Origin: an uncultured beta proteobacterium
Lineage (GTDB): Bacteria; Pseudomonadota; Gammaproteobacteria; Burkholderiales; SG8-39
Length of the DNA: 44,604 nt
Direction of reading: 5' to 3'
Assembly: GCA_902826155.1 (NCBI GenBank)
Contig: CADEDU010000057.1
Span: 5,229-49,832 of the forward strand
Shown: one piece after another, positions 1 to 8,097 of the stretch
Position numbering within the stretch: the stretch's first letter is position 1
Layout of the letters: each line of letters opens with the position of its first letter
Translations under genes and position numbers: made by a program
Notes under the pieces: generated by a model
What the model was told of the DNA's origin: nothing
The model's input: the letters and a program-made list of their open reading frames with translations, nothing else
Databases searched by the model: none

Positions 1-148
1 CCACCTCCGCCTGTGTGAGCGCCGACGCCGCACGTGCTTTGAGCACTTCGTCCAGAAATGCAAATTCCTCCGCGAGTGCATCGTAGGCTTTCCGCACAGC
101 CGGCCGCGCGAGCGCCCTCGCACGAAACGTCTTGAACGAGCTAGGCAT
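1..148 (-). CDS. HigA/XRE-family antitoxin, N-terminal part (cut by left edge)
   Basis: Reading the minus strand from an ATG at 148 gives an open frame beginning MPSSFKTFRARAL and continuing through a charged helix (AYDALAEEF) and ALTQAEV at the window edge. The last motif looks like the start of a helix-turn-helix of the XRE/HigA type, but most of that domain lies outside the window. The start codon overlaps the toxin stop by 8 nt (ATGCCTAG), the usual translational coupling of toxin-first HigBA pairs. The inferred role is to neutralise the toxin and, with it, repress the shared promoter. About 49 codons are visible. The pairing and overlap make the antitoxin reading likely although the DNA-binding domain is not seen. 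Confidence 0.7.
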   Translation of the reverse strand, partial: MPSSFKTFRARALARPAVRKAYDALAEEFAFLDEVLKARAASALTQAEV

Positions 149-467
149 CCTTGATTTCCTTCATTCGCTTGAGCGCGAGATCGAGCTCTCGTCGCGGTGT
201 CTTGTCGGTTTTCTTGACGAACTGATGCAGCAATACGATCTTCCTTCCAACGACAGTGCAGTACAGCACGCGCGCTATTCCCTCTTCCGCCTTGAGCCGC
301 AGCTCGAACAACCCTTTTCCCATCGCACGAGTGTGCGGCATTCCGAGGTCGGGACCGTACGATTCCATACGCTCCGCGTAGCGCAGAAATCGGGCGAGAA
401 AACCCGCAGGCAACTCGCGGATCTCGGCCTCAACTCGATCGCTGTAGAAGGTGATGATCCAGGTCAC
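141..467 (-). CDS. RelE/ParE-superfamily toxin, HigB/Gp49-like
   Basis: This 108-residue basic protein matches the phage Gp49-like/HigB family of ribosome-dependent mRNA interferases. Characteristic segments are an N-terminal FYSDRVEAEI helix, GMPHTRAMGKGLFELR in the middle, and a C-terminal strand-helix with LLHQFVKKTDKTPRREL. Length is normal for the family. The start is GTG at 467; no Shine-Dalgarno sequence precedes it, and a -10 box ends only six bases upstream, so the transcript may be leaderless. It is the first gene of a two-gene operon with the overlapping antitoxin. Ribosome-associated RNA cleavage is inferred from the family; ParE-like activity cannot be excluded. Confidence 0.85.
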   Translation of the reverse strand: MTWIITFYSDRVEAEIRELPAGFLARFLRYAERMESYGPDLGMPHTRAMGKGLFELRLKAEEGIARVLYCTVVGRKIVLLHQFVKKTDKTPRRELDLALKRMKEIKDA

Positions 468-473
468 AGGGAA

Positions 474-501
474 AGTATAGCAACTTTGCTATGTATCCCA
501 A
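474..501 (-). promoter_or_regulatory. Toxin-antitoxin promoter with embedded palindromic operator
   Basis: On the minus strand TTGGGA (501-496) and TATACT (479-474) form -35 and -10 boxes 16 nt apart. The spacer contains an inverted repeat with 7-bp perfect arms (plus strand ATAGCAA at 477-483 and TTGCTAT at 486-492, 2-nt centre). A palindrome overlapping the promoter is the classical arrangement for autorepression by a toxin-antitoxin complex. The predicted transcription start falls at about 467, the first base of the toxin GTG. Boxes and palindrome are read from sequence; repression is inferred. Confidence 0.6.
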
Positions 502-505
502 CATG

Positions 506-542
506 AAAAAAGGCCGCCGAGCCTCGCGGCCCCGCGGCCTTT
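506..542 (-). terminator. Rho-independent terminator downstream of the phosphodiesterase gene
   Basis: Perfect 9-bp arms AAAGGCCGC (509-517) and GCGGCCTTT (534-542) enclose a 16-nt loop. Read on the minus strand, the hairpin is followed by six T residues (511-506). It lies about 70 nt past the stop codon of the glycerophosphodiester phosphodiesterase gene and insulates the toxin-antitoxin promoter from that transcription. Confidence 0.75.
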
Positions 543-614
543 CGCTGTCGCCGGCTGGTCACCGGCGCCTTGCTACGGGGCAGCCAACCCAGCCGCCCCC
601 CTTCACTCCCTCTC

Positions 615-1925
615 TTACTTCAGCCCCATGCAGTTGGCGTAGTACGTCACCGTGGCCGGCCAGTCGGAGAAGATGCCCAGCACGCGCACCTGCCGCGCCA
701 GTACATCGAGCGCCTTGTACATGTCGCTGTCTTTCTTGATGGCGGCGTTGGTCGGGTCGAAGTCGTAGTAATACGTCGGGTTGCCCGGCGATGCCGCGGC
801 GCCTTTGCGCAGATCGGAGCGCTCGAACGTCCAGGTGATGATGTCGAAACCCCAGCCTTTCAGATCGTTGGCGAACTTCGAGGGCACGATGCGTCCGCCG
901 GCGTCGATGGCGAGCAATGCCGGAATCGGCGGTGCGATGATGTTCACGCCGCGCTGCTTGAGCGCCTTGAAGTAGTCGGCGCGCGGCATCTGGTTGTACG
1001 GTGCCTGGATGATGACGTCGTTGGTGGCTGCGTCGTAGTCGAGTAGATACACTGCTTGCCGCCCGTACTCGGTCTTGCCGATCCAGGTGAGCACGTCTTC
1101 CACGTTGAACGATTGCGGCCACGTGTCGCTCGGGCGCACGCCTTCGGCGCGCATCACGCTGGCGAACGCCAGCGCGTAGTTCTCCTGGCTGCCGAACACC
1201 GCCTTGATCGTGGCTTCATCGCCGCCTTTGAGTTCGGGGGTGTGCTTCACGCCCAGGCGTTTGTTGAGCCGGATGCTCTCGCGAAACGACAGCAACGTGC
1301 CGCGCCCGGTGTACACGTCGGTGCGCCACGAGGCGGTGCCGCCCTGGTACTGCGCAGCGGTGGTGGCGGCCGGATTGAAGGCGTCCATCTTGCCGGTGAG
1401 GCTCTTGAATTCATCGAGCGTCAAGGCCGATGCGCGGCATTCGGCGCTGGCCGGCGTGTTGCCCGAGGCCGGCGTGAATTGCTTGATGCACGTGGACGCG
1501 AGCGACGTGGTGAGGATGTTGGTGGTGGTGTGCAGATCGTTCTCGGCGTGGCGGCACACGAGTTGGCCGTCGCGCGTGAACGTCACGTCGCACTCGACGA
1601 TGCCGGCGCCCTGGCGGGCAGCTGCGGTGTACGACTCCCTGGTGTGCTCCGGAAATTGCAGCGCGGCACCGCGATGGCCGATCGAGAATTCGCTCGTGCG
1701 GAATGGCCCGGCCTTGCATTGCGCCAAGCGGCTCTTGAGCGGGCCTTCGTCCATGCCGTCGACCAGGTAGAACGGCCGCGGTCCGAGCTGAATCGACTGG
1801 CTCTGGCCATGGCCCCAGCGGCCATGTCGATCGTCGTCATCGTCGGCTTGCGCCGCGTAGGGAGTGGCTGCTGCGAGCGTGGCCAATACGGCGGCTCGCA
1901 CAAACGTGCTGCGTGTCGTGCTCAT
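615..1925 (-). CDS. Secreted glycerophosphodiester phosphodiesterase (GDPD family, GlpQ-like)
   Basis: The 436-residue protein has a signal peptide (about residues 1-27, ending YAAQA) and a GDPD fold that hydrolyses glycerophosphodiesters to an alcohol and glycerol 3-phosphate. Visible GDPD features are HRG at 84-86, PEHT around residue 93, the metal-binding pair E111/D113, and the second catalytic histidine in CRHAEND (about 126). It is long for the family, with insertions after the second His. The start at 1925 is chosen because AGGAGG lies 8 nt upstream and the signal peptide begins there; the frame opens further upstream. The mature N terminus carries an Asp/His/Arg/Gly-rich tract (about residues 28-40). 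A terminator follows the gene. Confidence 0.85.
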   Translation of the reverse strand: MSTTRSTFVRAAVLATLAAATPYAAQADDDDDRHGRWGHGQSQSIQLGPRPFYLVDGMDEGPLKSRLAQCKAGPFRTSEFSIGHRGAALQFPEHTRESYTAAARQGAGIVECDVTFTRDGQLVCRHAENDLHTTTNILTTSLASTCIKQFTPASGNTPASAECRASALTLDEFKSLTGKMDAFNPAATTAAQYQGGTASWRTDVYTGRGTLLSFRESIRLNKRLGVKHTPELKGGDEATIKAVFGSQENYALAFASVMRAEGVRPSDTWPQSFNVEDVLTWIGKTEYGRQAVYLLDYDAATNDVIIQAPYNQMPRADYFKALKQRGVNIIAPPIPALLAIDAGGRIVPSKFANDLKGWGFDIITWTFERSDLRKGAAASPGNPTYYYDFDPTNAAIKKDSDMYKALDVLARQVRVLGIFSDWPATVTYYANCMGLK

Positions 1926-2056
1926 GGCTGATTCCTCCTGTTGGACGGAGCGTGCGCCAAGCAACGGGGAGCGCTCGGCGATCGGAGGCGACGTTACGCC
2001 GCGTTCCGTGGCAGGAGGATGACACGGCACAAGGGAATGGTCGATCGCGGGTTGCG

Positions 2057-2980
2057 TTACTTCCCTATCTCAGCATCCAAGAGCACCTTCGCCCCCAGCG
2101 GGTCGGCAGCGACCACCCCGTAGCTGCACGCCACGGCACGCGTGAGTGGCGGCGGCACCGAAAGGCGTCGACTCAGCTCGCGGGTGCGCTCCAGCACCTC
2201 GGCGCGCGAAGCGTTGGGCGCGACCTTGTGGCCGATGACGATGTGGTTGCCGTCGCTCGCGGTGCGCACCACGTCGGTCTGGGCAAACACAGTGCGATGC
2301 GTGCGCAGGATCGAGTCGTACAGCTTGTTGTGCGCCGGCCCCCACACATTGCTCACCACCACGCCGCTTGGCGTTAGCGCGCGGTGCACTGCCTGCATGA
2401 ATTCGCGCGTGACCAGATGCGGCGGCGCGCTCTCGGCGCTGTAGGCGTCGATCAGCATGAAGTCGTACCGGCCGCTGCGCGCCTCGATGAAGCGCCGGCC
2501 GTCGTCGATGTGCACGCGCAGGCGCTCGTCTTCGCGAAAGCCGAAATGGCTCTTGGCCACCTCCAGCACCACCGGATCGATCTCGACCACGTCGATTTCC
2601 ATCACCGGAAAGTGCTTGCGCAGAAAACTCGGCATCGAGCCGCCGCCCAGGCCCACCAGCAGCGCGCGCTGCGGCTTGTTCGCGAAGGCGAACACGATCG
2701 GCACGAGTTGCGAGTAAGGCAGCTCCAGGTGACCAGGGTCGCCCACACGCACCGAGCTCTGGATATCGCCGCCATGGGCGAAGCGCAGCAGGCGAAAGCC
2801 GCGCGCGTCTTCACTGACGATGACCTGACCGAACATGCCCTTGCGTTCGAGCAGCACGCGCTCGGGTGTCGAGGCGTCGGCCGGGCGAAACGAAGCACCC
2901 AGGTTGTAGACGAGCGCCAGCAGCAAGCCGGCGATCACGATGCTCAGCGCGGCCAGCCGCGCCTCACGAAAAGGTGCCAC
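2057..2980 (-). CDS. Membrane-anchored spermidine synthase-like (SpeE-fold) protein
   Basis: This 307-residue protein starts at GTG 2980 and opens with one hydrophobic segment (about 8-28), followed by a class I aminopropyltransferase/methyltransferase fold. The S-adenosyl-ligand loop VGLGGGSMP lies at 109-117, followed by EIDPVV (133-138), DDGRRF (159-164) and DAYS (178-181), the position of the catalytic Asp in SpeE. Many bacterial proteins of this type are annotated as fused or orphan spermidine synthases without proof of polyamine synthesis, and no speD-like gene is nearby. It may be a polyamine aminopropyltransferase or another SAM/dcSAM-dependent enzyme. It lies 106 nt downstream of the LOV kinase gene and 131 nt upstream of the phosphodiesterase gene. 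Confidence 0.7.
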   Translation of the reverse strand: MAPFREARLAALSIVIAGLLLALVYNLGASFRPADASTPERVLLERKGMFGQVIVSEDARGFRLLRFAHGGDIQSSVRVGDPGHLELPYSQLVPIVFAFANKPQRALLVGLGGGSMPSFLRKHFPVMEIDVVEIDPVVLEVAKSHFGFREDERLRVHIDDGRRFIEARSGRYDFMLIDAYSAESAPPHLVTREFMQAVHRALTPSGVVVSNVWGPAHNKLYDSILRTHRTVFAQTDVVRTASDGNHIVIGHKVAPNASRAEVLERTRELSRRLSVPPPLTRAVACSYGVVAADPLGAKVLLDAEIGK

Positions 2981-3086
2981 AGGAGAAGGGAGCGGTTCTG
3001 CGGAAAGTGCGAGTGTATGCGCTGCCGGCCATGTTCAGCGTTGGCCTGCCACCCGCTCGGAAGGGACGTTTTGCAATCTCACCAGA

Positions 3087-6000
3087 TCATGCCGGCAAAG
3101 CTTCTGCCTCCTGCGCCACCACGGGCAGCCAGATCGTGACCGTCGTGCCCTGCCCTGCAACGCTCTGCAGCTTCACCTCGCCGCCGTGCAACTCGATGAT
3201 CTCCTTCACCAGCGACAGTCCCAGCCCGGTGCCCGGAATGTTCCCCGAGGTGTCGGCGCGGAAGAACCGCTCGAAGGCGCGCGCAGCGTGCTCCGGGCTC
3301 ATGCCGATGCCGTGGTCCTTCACCCGCACGCCGACCCGGCCGCGTTCGCCTGCTTCGCGCAGCACCGTGAGCTCGATCGCCCCGCCGTTGGGCGAGTACT
3401 TGTAGGCGTTGCCCAGCACGTTCATCAACGCCTGCTGCAGCTTCTCGTGATCCACGTTCACCTGCGGCACCTCACAGGCGATGTTCACCTGCACCTTGCG
3501 CGGATCCTTCTCAAAGATCATGCCGGCCACCACCTCCTGCACCAGCGGCTTGAGTGGCTGCACCTTGAACTTGAAGTCCTTGCCGCGGCGTGCCTCGATG
3601 CGGGCCAGATCGAGCAACTCGTTCAACAAGTTGGTGAGCCGCACCGCCTGACGGTTGATCGTGTCGAGCAGATCGCGCTGCGTGGCTTCGTCGTACTTGC
3701 GCTTGAGCAGCAGCTCGCAGAATCCGCGAATGCTGGCCATCGGTGTGCGCAGCTCATGCGCGGCCGTCGACAGGAACTCGCTTTTCATCCGGTCGACCTC
3801 GCTCTCGCGCGTGATGTCGCGGAAGTACAGGATCCGGCTGGCCAGACGCGAACCGCTGCACCGGATGCGATGCTGGATGATCGCCGGCGTGGGACGGATC
3901 AGCGCAAGGGTGGTATCGCGACCGGCCTCGTTGCCTGCGCCCTCGCCTTCGCTCGAACCGTCGTGCAGGCCGGGCCAGGGTTGGCGCGGGTCGGCCAGCT
4001 GACGCAGCATCGTCTCCAAGCGGCGCTCGTCACGGCCTGCAATCTCTTCACGGCCGATGCCGGTCATCCGCTCGAACGCCGGATTGACCGCGCTTACGAA
4101 CCCGTCGCTGTCGATGGTCACGAACCCGTCGGGACTCAGCGAGAAGATCGCATCGAGCCGTTCGGATCGCTCGGCGATCTCGGCCTGCGCATGCACCCGT
4201 TCGGTGATGTCGCGCAGGTAGGCGGTGTAGTAAGTGGCCTGCTCGGTCTTGATCGGGGTGATCGCCAATTCCACCGGAAAGACCTCGCCGCTGGAACGCA
4301 TCGCCTTGATCTCCACGCGTCGTCCCAGCACCGGCCCCTCGGCAGACTCACCGTACTGCTCCAGACCACGGCTGTGTGCATCGCGCAGGTCCGGCGGGAT
4401 GATGCACTCGGCGAGATCCCGCCCGATGACGTCGTCGCGGAGATAGCCGAAGGTCCGCTCCGCCGCCGGGTTGAACTCGACAATGCGTCCGCGGTCGTCG
4501 ATGGTGATGATGCAATCGAGCGCTGCATTGAGAATGGCGCGCTTGCGCTTCTCGCTCAGGCGTAGCGCCTGCTCGGCCGCGACGCGCTCGGAGATGTCGT
4601 TCTGGATGCCGATGAAGTGCGTGACCTTCCCCTCTTCATCGTGCACCGGCGACACGGTGAGCTCGTTCCAGAACAGCGTGCCGTCCTTGCGGTAGTTGCG
4701 CAGCACAACCTGACAACCCCGACCAGCGGCAATCGCCTGGCGCAGCGTCTCCACCTCATGCTGTTCCGTGTCCTCGCCCTGCAGGAAGCGGCAGTTGATG
4801 CCATGTACCTCTGCGGGCTTGTAGCCGGTCATGCGCTCGAACGCCTTGTTGGCGTAGATGATCGGGCTGTCGGGCAGGCGCATGTCGGAGATGACGATGC
4901 CGTTACTGCTCGAATCGAGCGCACGATCCTTCAGCCGCAGCGTGCCCAGCGCGTAGCTGTGCTCGGTCTCGGCGATGACACGGTCGGTGATATCGGAGAG
5001 CACGCCGTCGACCCGCGTCGACGTGCCGGCGCCATCGCGGGTGAGGCGCATGCGCATCTCGAGCCAGCGCATCGCACCATCGGTCGCTTCGACCCGGAAC
5101 TCCACGTGCGTCTCGGCGTCGCTGGTCGCCTCACCCACCGCACGCAGGAAATCATCGTAATCGCCGGGCAGGATCACCTGCCGCAGCAGTCCGGGCTCGA
5201 CATAGAAACGCTCGGGTTCGATGCCGAACACCGTTTTGGCCGCCGAGCTCAGATAGAGCACACGCCGGCCATCGGGGCTGAGCGAGACGATAACGTCGCG
5301 CAGCGAGCCGACGATCGACTCCAGCCGCGCCTGGGTGTCGGCGAGTTCCCGCGTGCGCTGCTCGACGCGCAACTCCAGCGTCTGCTGCGATTCACGCAAT
5401 GCATGCAGCATGCGGTTGAACGAGCGCGCGAGCTTGCTCAGCTCGTCATTGCCTCGCACCTGCAGTTCGCGTGCCGAGCCAAGACCGCTCTCGGCGACCT
5501 TCGACACCGCCGCGGTCAATCGTACGAGCGGTCGCGTCACCTGCCGCACCAGGATGGCGGCAAGCGGCACGACGATCAGCACGGCGAGCAGCGCCACCAG
5601 CATGAAGCCGTGCCGCAGTCGATCGAGTTCGCCGAACGCGCGTTCGGACGCAACGGTCGCCTCGATGCCCAGCTCGAGCGTGGCGAGCGGCGCCTGCAAT
5701 CGCAGCTCGGTGCGCTGGGCAATGCCCGCACCCGACGGCGACGTCAGCGCGATGACCCGCGCGGTGAGGTTGCCGCTGCTGCGATCGAGCGCATCGCGCG
5801 CACTGCCCTCGAGGTCGACCAGCGCGGTGAGGTAACCCTCGATCGAACCCGACATCACGAAGCTCACGGGAAACACCACGGTCGCGTAGAGCTTGTTCGA
5901 TCCGTCGCGCGCCAGTGTCGCGACCGGATCCGTGCGGTACGGATGAAACAGCTCGGGCGGCACGGTATGCGAGCCGGCCGTCGGCCCCACCACGACGCGC

Positions 6001-6389
6001 CCGCGGAAGTCGCGCAGCGCGGGCGATTGCAGCCAGGGCCGTCGCGCGGCGAAATCGCGCAGCAACGGCACCAGGTAGGCCTCGCGACCATCGGAATCGA
6101 CCAGCGCATTCGACACCAGAGAGTTCTGTGCGAGCGCGCTCAGCTCCACCATCGCGTGATTGAGCGGCTGTTCGGCGCGCTCGCGGATCAGGTCGAGATC
6201 GGCGGCGATGCGATCGCGCGCCCAGCGGTCGGCCAGGTCACGCATCACGAGGTACGAGACCGAGCCCAGGCCGAGCACCAGGGCGAGCGCGAGCACTGCG
6301 AGGCCCGCAGTGGCCCCGTAGACGATGCTCGAGCCGAACAGCCGGGCGCCGCGCCGGCTCCACTGCCGCAACTGATCGCGCAAGGTCAT
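3087..6389 (-). CDS. Membrane histidine kinase with HAMP, three PAS domains and a blue-light LOV domain
   Basis: The 1100-residue kinase has TM1 (about 23-48), a periplasmic region (about 50-260), TM2 (about 262-282), HAMP and a coiled linker (to about 350), a PAS domain (355-475), a LOV-type PAS domain (485-605), two more PAS domains (610-735 and 740-865), HisKA with phospho-acceptor H878 in AAHELRTP, and HATPase_c with N-box LGNAYKY (992-998), DHGIGM and GTGLGL. The LOV domain keeps INCRFLQ with photoactive C533, plus N565 (NYRKDG), N575 (FWN) and Q596 (GIQND), the flavin contacts known from LOV photoreceptors. There is no receiver domain; partners are probably the receivers encoded upstream. 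Its ATG overlaps the stop of the solute-binding-protein gene (ATGA). Combined light and solute sensing is inferred. Confidence 0.9.
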   Translation of the reverse strand: MTLRDQLRQWSRRGARLFGSSIVYGATAGLAVLALALVLGLGSVSYLVMRDLADRWARDRIAADLDLIRERAEQPLNHAMVELSALAQNSLVSNALVDSDGREAYLVPLLRDFAARRPWLQSPALRDFRGRVVVGPTAGSHTVPPELFHPYRTDPVATLARDGSNKLYATVVFPVSFVMSGSIEGYLTALVDLEGSARDALDRSSGNLTARVIALTSPSGAGIAQRTELRLQAPLATLELGIEATVASERAFGELDRLRHGFMLVALLAVLIVVPLAAILVRQVTRPLVRLTAAVSKVAESGLGSARELQVRGNDELSKLARSFNRMLHALRESQQTLELRVEQRTRELADTQARLESIVGSLRDVIVSLSPDGRRVLYLSSAAKTVFGIEPERFYVEPGLLRQVILPGDYDDFLRAVGEATSDAETHVEFRVEATDGAMRWLEMRMRLTRDGAGTSTRVDGVLSDITDRVIAETEHSYALGTLRLKDRALDSSSNGIVISDMRLPDSPIIYANKAFERMTGYKPAEVHGINCRFLQGEDTEQHEVETLRQAIAAGRGCQVVLRNYRKDGTLFWNELTVSPVHDEEGKVTHFIGIQNDISERVAAEQALRLSEKRKRAILNAALDCIITIDDRGRIVEFNPAAERTFGYLRDDVIGRDLAECIIPPDLRDAHSRGLEQYGESAEGPVLGRRVEIKAMRSSGEVFPVELAITPIKTEQATYYTAYLRDITERVHAQAEIAERSERLDAIFSLSPDGFVTIDSDGFVSAVNPAFERMTGIGREEIAGRDERRLETMLRQLADPRQPWPGLHDGSSEGEGAGNEAGRDTTLALIRPTPAIIQHRIRCSGSRLASRILYFRDITRESEVDRMKSEFLSTAAHELRTPMASIRGFCELLLKRKYDEATQRDLLDTINRQAVRLTNLLNELLDLARIEARRGKDFKFKVQPLKPLVQEVVAGMIFEKDPRKVQVNIACEVPQVNVDHEKLQQALMNVLGNAYKYSPNGGAIELTVLREAGERGRVGVRVKDHGIGMSPEHAARAFERFFRADTSGNIPGTGLGLSLVKEIIELHGGEVKLQSVAGQGTTVTIWLPVVAQEAEALPA

Positions 6390-7609
6390 TGGCGTGCCAA
6401 ACGATCGGCGGAGCCGCCCAACCGGCGCAGCGCCCCTTTGTCGTCGAATCGGGTGATGATCAGATCCTCCAGTGCCAGCGCTTCATGCCGCTCTGGCGTG
6501 AACGGTCGCGCGTAACGCCGCACCAGACCGTCGTACGGACCAAGCTGCTCGAGTGCGTCGCGCACCGCGCTGCGGTTGGTGGTGCCGGCCTTGTCGACCG
6601 CACGCGCGATCAGATGCGTCAGGTCGTAGGCGTGCGCGAATCCCACCGCCGAAGGCATCCGGGCCGCATCGTCGAGGCCGGTCGCGCGCAGCAACTCCTT
6701 CAGCACGCGATTGCCCTGCGCCGCCGGGAGCTGATCGAACGCGAAGGTCTGGACCACCACGAAGTCGACCTGCGACAGCGCCGGGCCGGCCATGGTGACG
6801 AAATCGCCGCCGGTCACTCCCCAGTGGCTCAGCACCGGCACACGCTCGGCCGCAGGCAGCGCCGCCATCTCGCGCACCAGCATCGCGCCTTCGGTTTCGT
6901 TCGCCACCAGCAGAATGGCATTCGCGCCGCCGGCGATGAGGCGCTTGTAGCGCGCGATCAGCGATTGCTCGCCGCCCCAGCTGTACCACTCGACGCCACT
7001 GACCTTCACCCCGGTGTTCGTCGCCTGGTAACGCTCGGCTGCCGCCACGCTGCTGCGCCCCCAACTGCTGGTGGGCGCCAGGACGCCGATCGAGGCGAGC
7101 TTGCGTTGCTGCGCGTGGTTGAGCAGCGCCGGAACCGCCCAGCTGTCCTTGAGGGCGAGTCGGAACACGTAGTTGGGCGAACGACCGTTGTCGACGATCT
7201 TGTCGGCGGCGGCCCAGGGATCCAGCAGCGGGAGCTTCAGTTCGTGCACGATCGGCACCAGCTCGAGCGCGACCGGGCTGAACTTGCCGCAGAACACCGC
7301 AACCAGATCGCTGATCTGCGACAGCGCCCGTGCGTTCTCGACCGCACGCGCGGGAACCGATCGGTTGTCGCGCTCCACCAGCGCGAGCGGCCGGCCGCCG
7401 AGCACGCCACCGGCGCGATTGATCTGCTCCATGGCCACCTGCACGCCGAGCCTGATCGCGTCATCGGAAGTGCTCGACTTGTGGCCGGCTTCGAGGTCCA
7501 GCCCCAGATACACCGCCGGCTTCGTCTGCGCATGTGCGGCGACGAACCCGAGCTGCGAGATCAATCCAAAGCCGATGCCTGCCAGCAAACGTCTGCGTAC
7601 AGCGTCCAT
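6386..7609 (-). CDS. Periplasmic Leu/Ile/Val-type solute-binding protein, coupled to the LOV kinase
   Basis: This 407-residue protein has a signal peptide (about 1-28, ending AHAQ) and a periplasmic-binding-protein type I fold: GLDLEAGHKSS near the N terminus, AMEQINRAGGVLGG, and a central hinge around GVLAPTSSWGRS. It resembles amide/branched-chain amino acid receptors of ABC importers, but no permease or ATPase gene adjoins it. Its stop overlaps the kinase start by 4 nt, so the most economical role is as ligand-binding partner of the kinase's periplasmic domain rather than an import subunit. A strong ribosome site (GGAGG) precedes ATG 7609. The ligand cannot be predicted. Confidence 0.85.
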   Translation of the reverse strand: MDAVRRRLLAGIGFGLISQLGFVAAHAQTKPAVYLGLDLEAGHKSSTSDDAIRLGVQVAMEQINRAGGVLGGRPLALVERDNRSVPARAVENARALSQISDLVAVFCGKFSPVALELVPIVHELKLPLLDPWAAADKIVDNGRSPNYVFRLALKDSWAVPALLNHAQQRKLASIGVLAPTSSWGRSSVAAAERYQATNTGVKVSGVEWYSWGGEQSLIARYKRLIAGGANAILLVANETEGAMLVREMAALPAAERVPVLSHWGVTGGDFVTMAGPALSQVDFVVVQTFAFDQLPAAQGNRVLKELLRATGLDDAARMPSAVGFAHAYDLTHLIARAVDKAGTTNRSAVRDALEQLGPYDGLVRRYARPFTPERHEALALEDLIITRFDDKGALRRLGGSADRLARQ

Positions 7610-7666
7610 TCATTCCTCCATGGTTCGGTGCGGCACGGACTTCGATGCCGCGCGTGCGTTCGTCGG

Positions 7667-8044
7667 TCAGCGCGCCGCGGCTTTCGCGAACTGCTCGACC
7701 TTCTCGATCAACTCCAGGGGGGAGAACGGCTTGGTGAGGTAGGCATCGGCGCCCGCGGTCTTGCCCGCCTGCAGGTCGCTTTGCTGGCCTCGCGCGGTGA
7801 GCATCACCACGATCTTGTTGCGCGTAGCCGGGTTCGACTTGATGCGCTCGCACACCTGAAAGCCGTCGAGCGAACCCGGCATCATCACGTCGAGCAGCAC
7901 GATGTCGGGATTCACGGCCGTGACCATGTGGATGCCCGTGTCGCCGTCGGCTGCCTCATGCAGCTCGTAGTTGTCGAACTCGAGCGTCATGCGGATGAGC
8001 TTGCGGATGTCGGCCTGGTCTTCGACGATGAGGATCTTGTTCAT
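7667..8044 (-). CDS. Single-domain response regulator (CheY/Spo0F-like receiver)
   Basis: The 125-residue protein is a stand-alone receiver domain: acidic pair E8/D9 in ILIVEDQAD, phospho-acceptor D52 in LLDVMMPG, T83 in MLTARG and K105 in LTKPFSP are all present. There is no output domain, so it must pass phosphate on or act by protein-protein contact. It sits between the pseudokinase gene and the solute-binding-protein gene on the same strand, with gaps of 53 and 57 nt. A phosphorelay role in this cluster is inferred. Confidence 0.9.
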   Translation of the reverse strand: MNKILIVEDQADIRKLIRMTLEFDNYELHEAADGDTGIHMVTAVNPDIVLLDVMMPGSLDGFQVCERIKSNPATRNKIVVMLTARGQQSDLQAGKTAGADAYLTKPFSPLELIEKVEQFAKAAAR

Positions 8045-8097
8045 CGTAGTCTCGCGGATCTGTTGGTTGGTGGTAGCGCCGGTTGCCGGGCGCGGGT

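Noticed and set aside
1926..2030. Extension of the phosphodiesterase frame to 2030
   Set aside because: It would bury the signal peptide behind 35 residues, and the ribosome site AGGAGG clearly serves ATG 1925.
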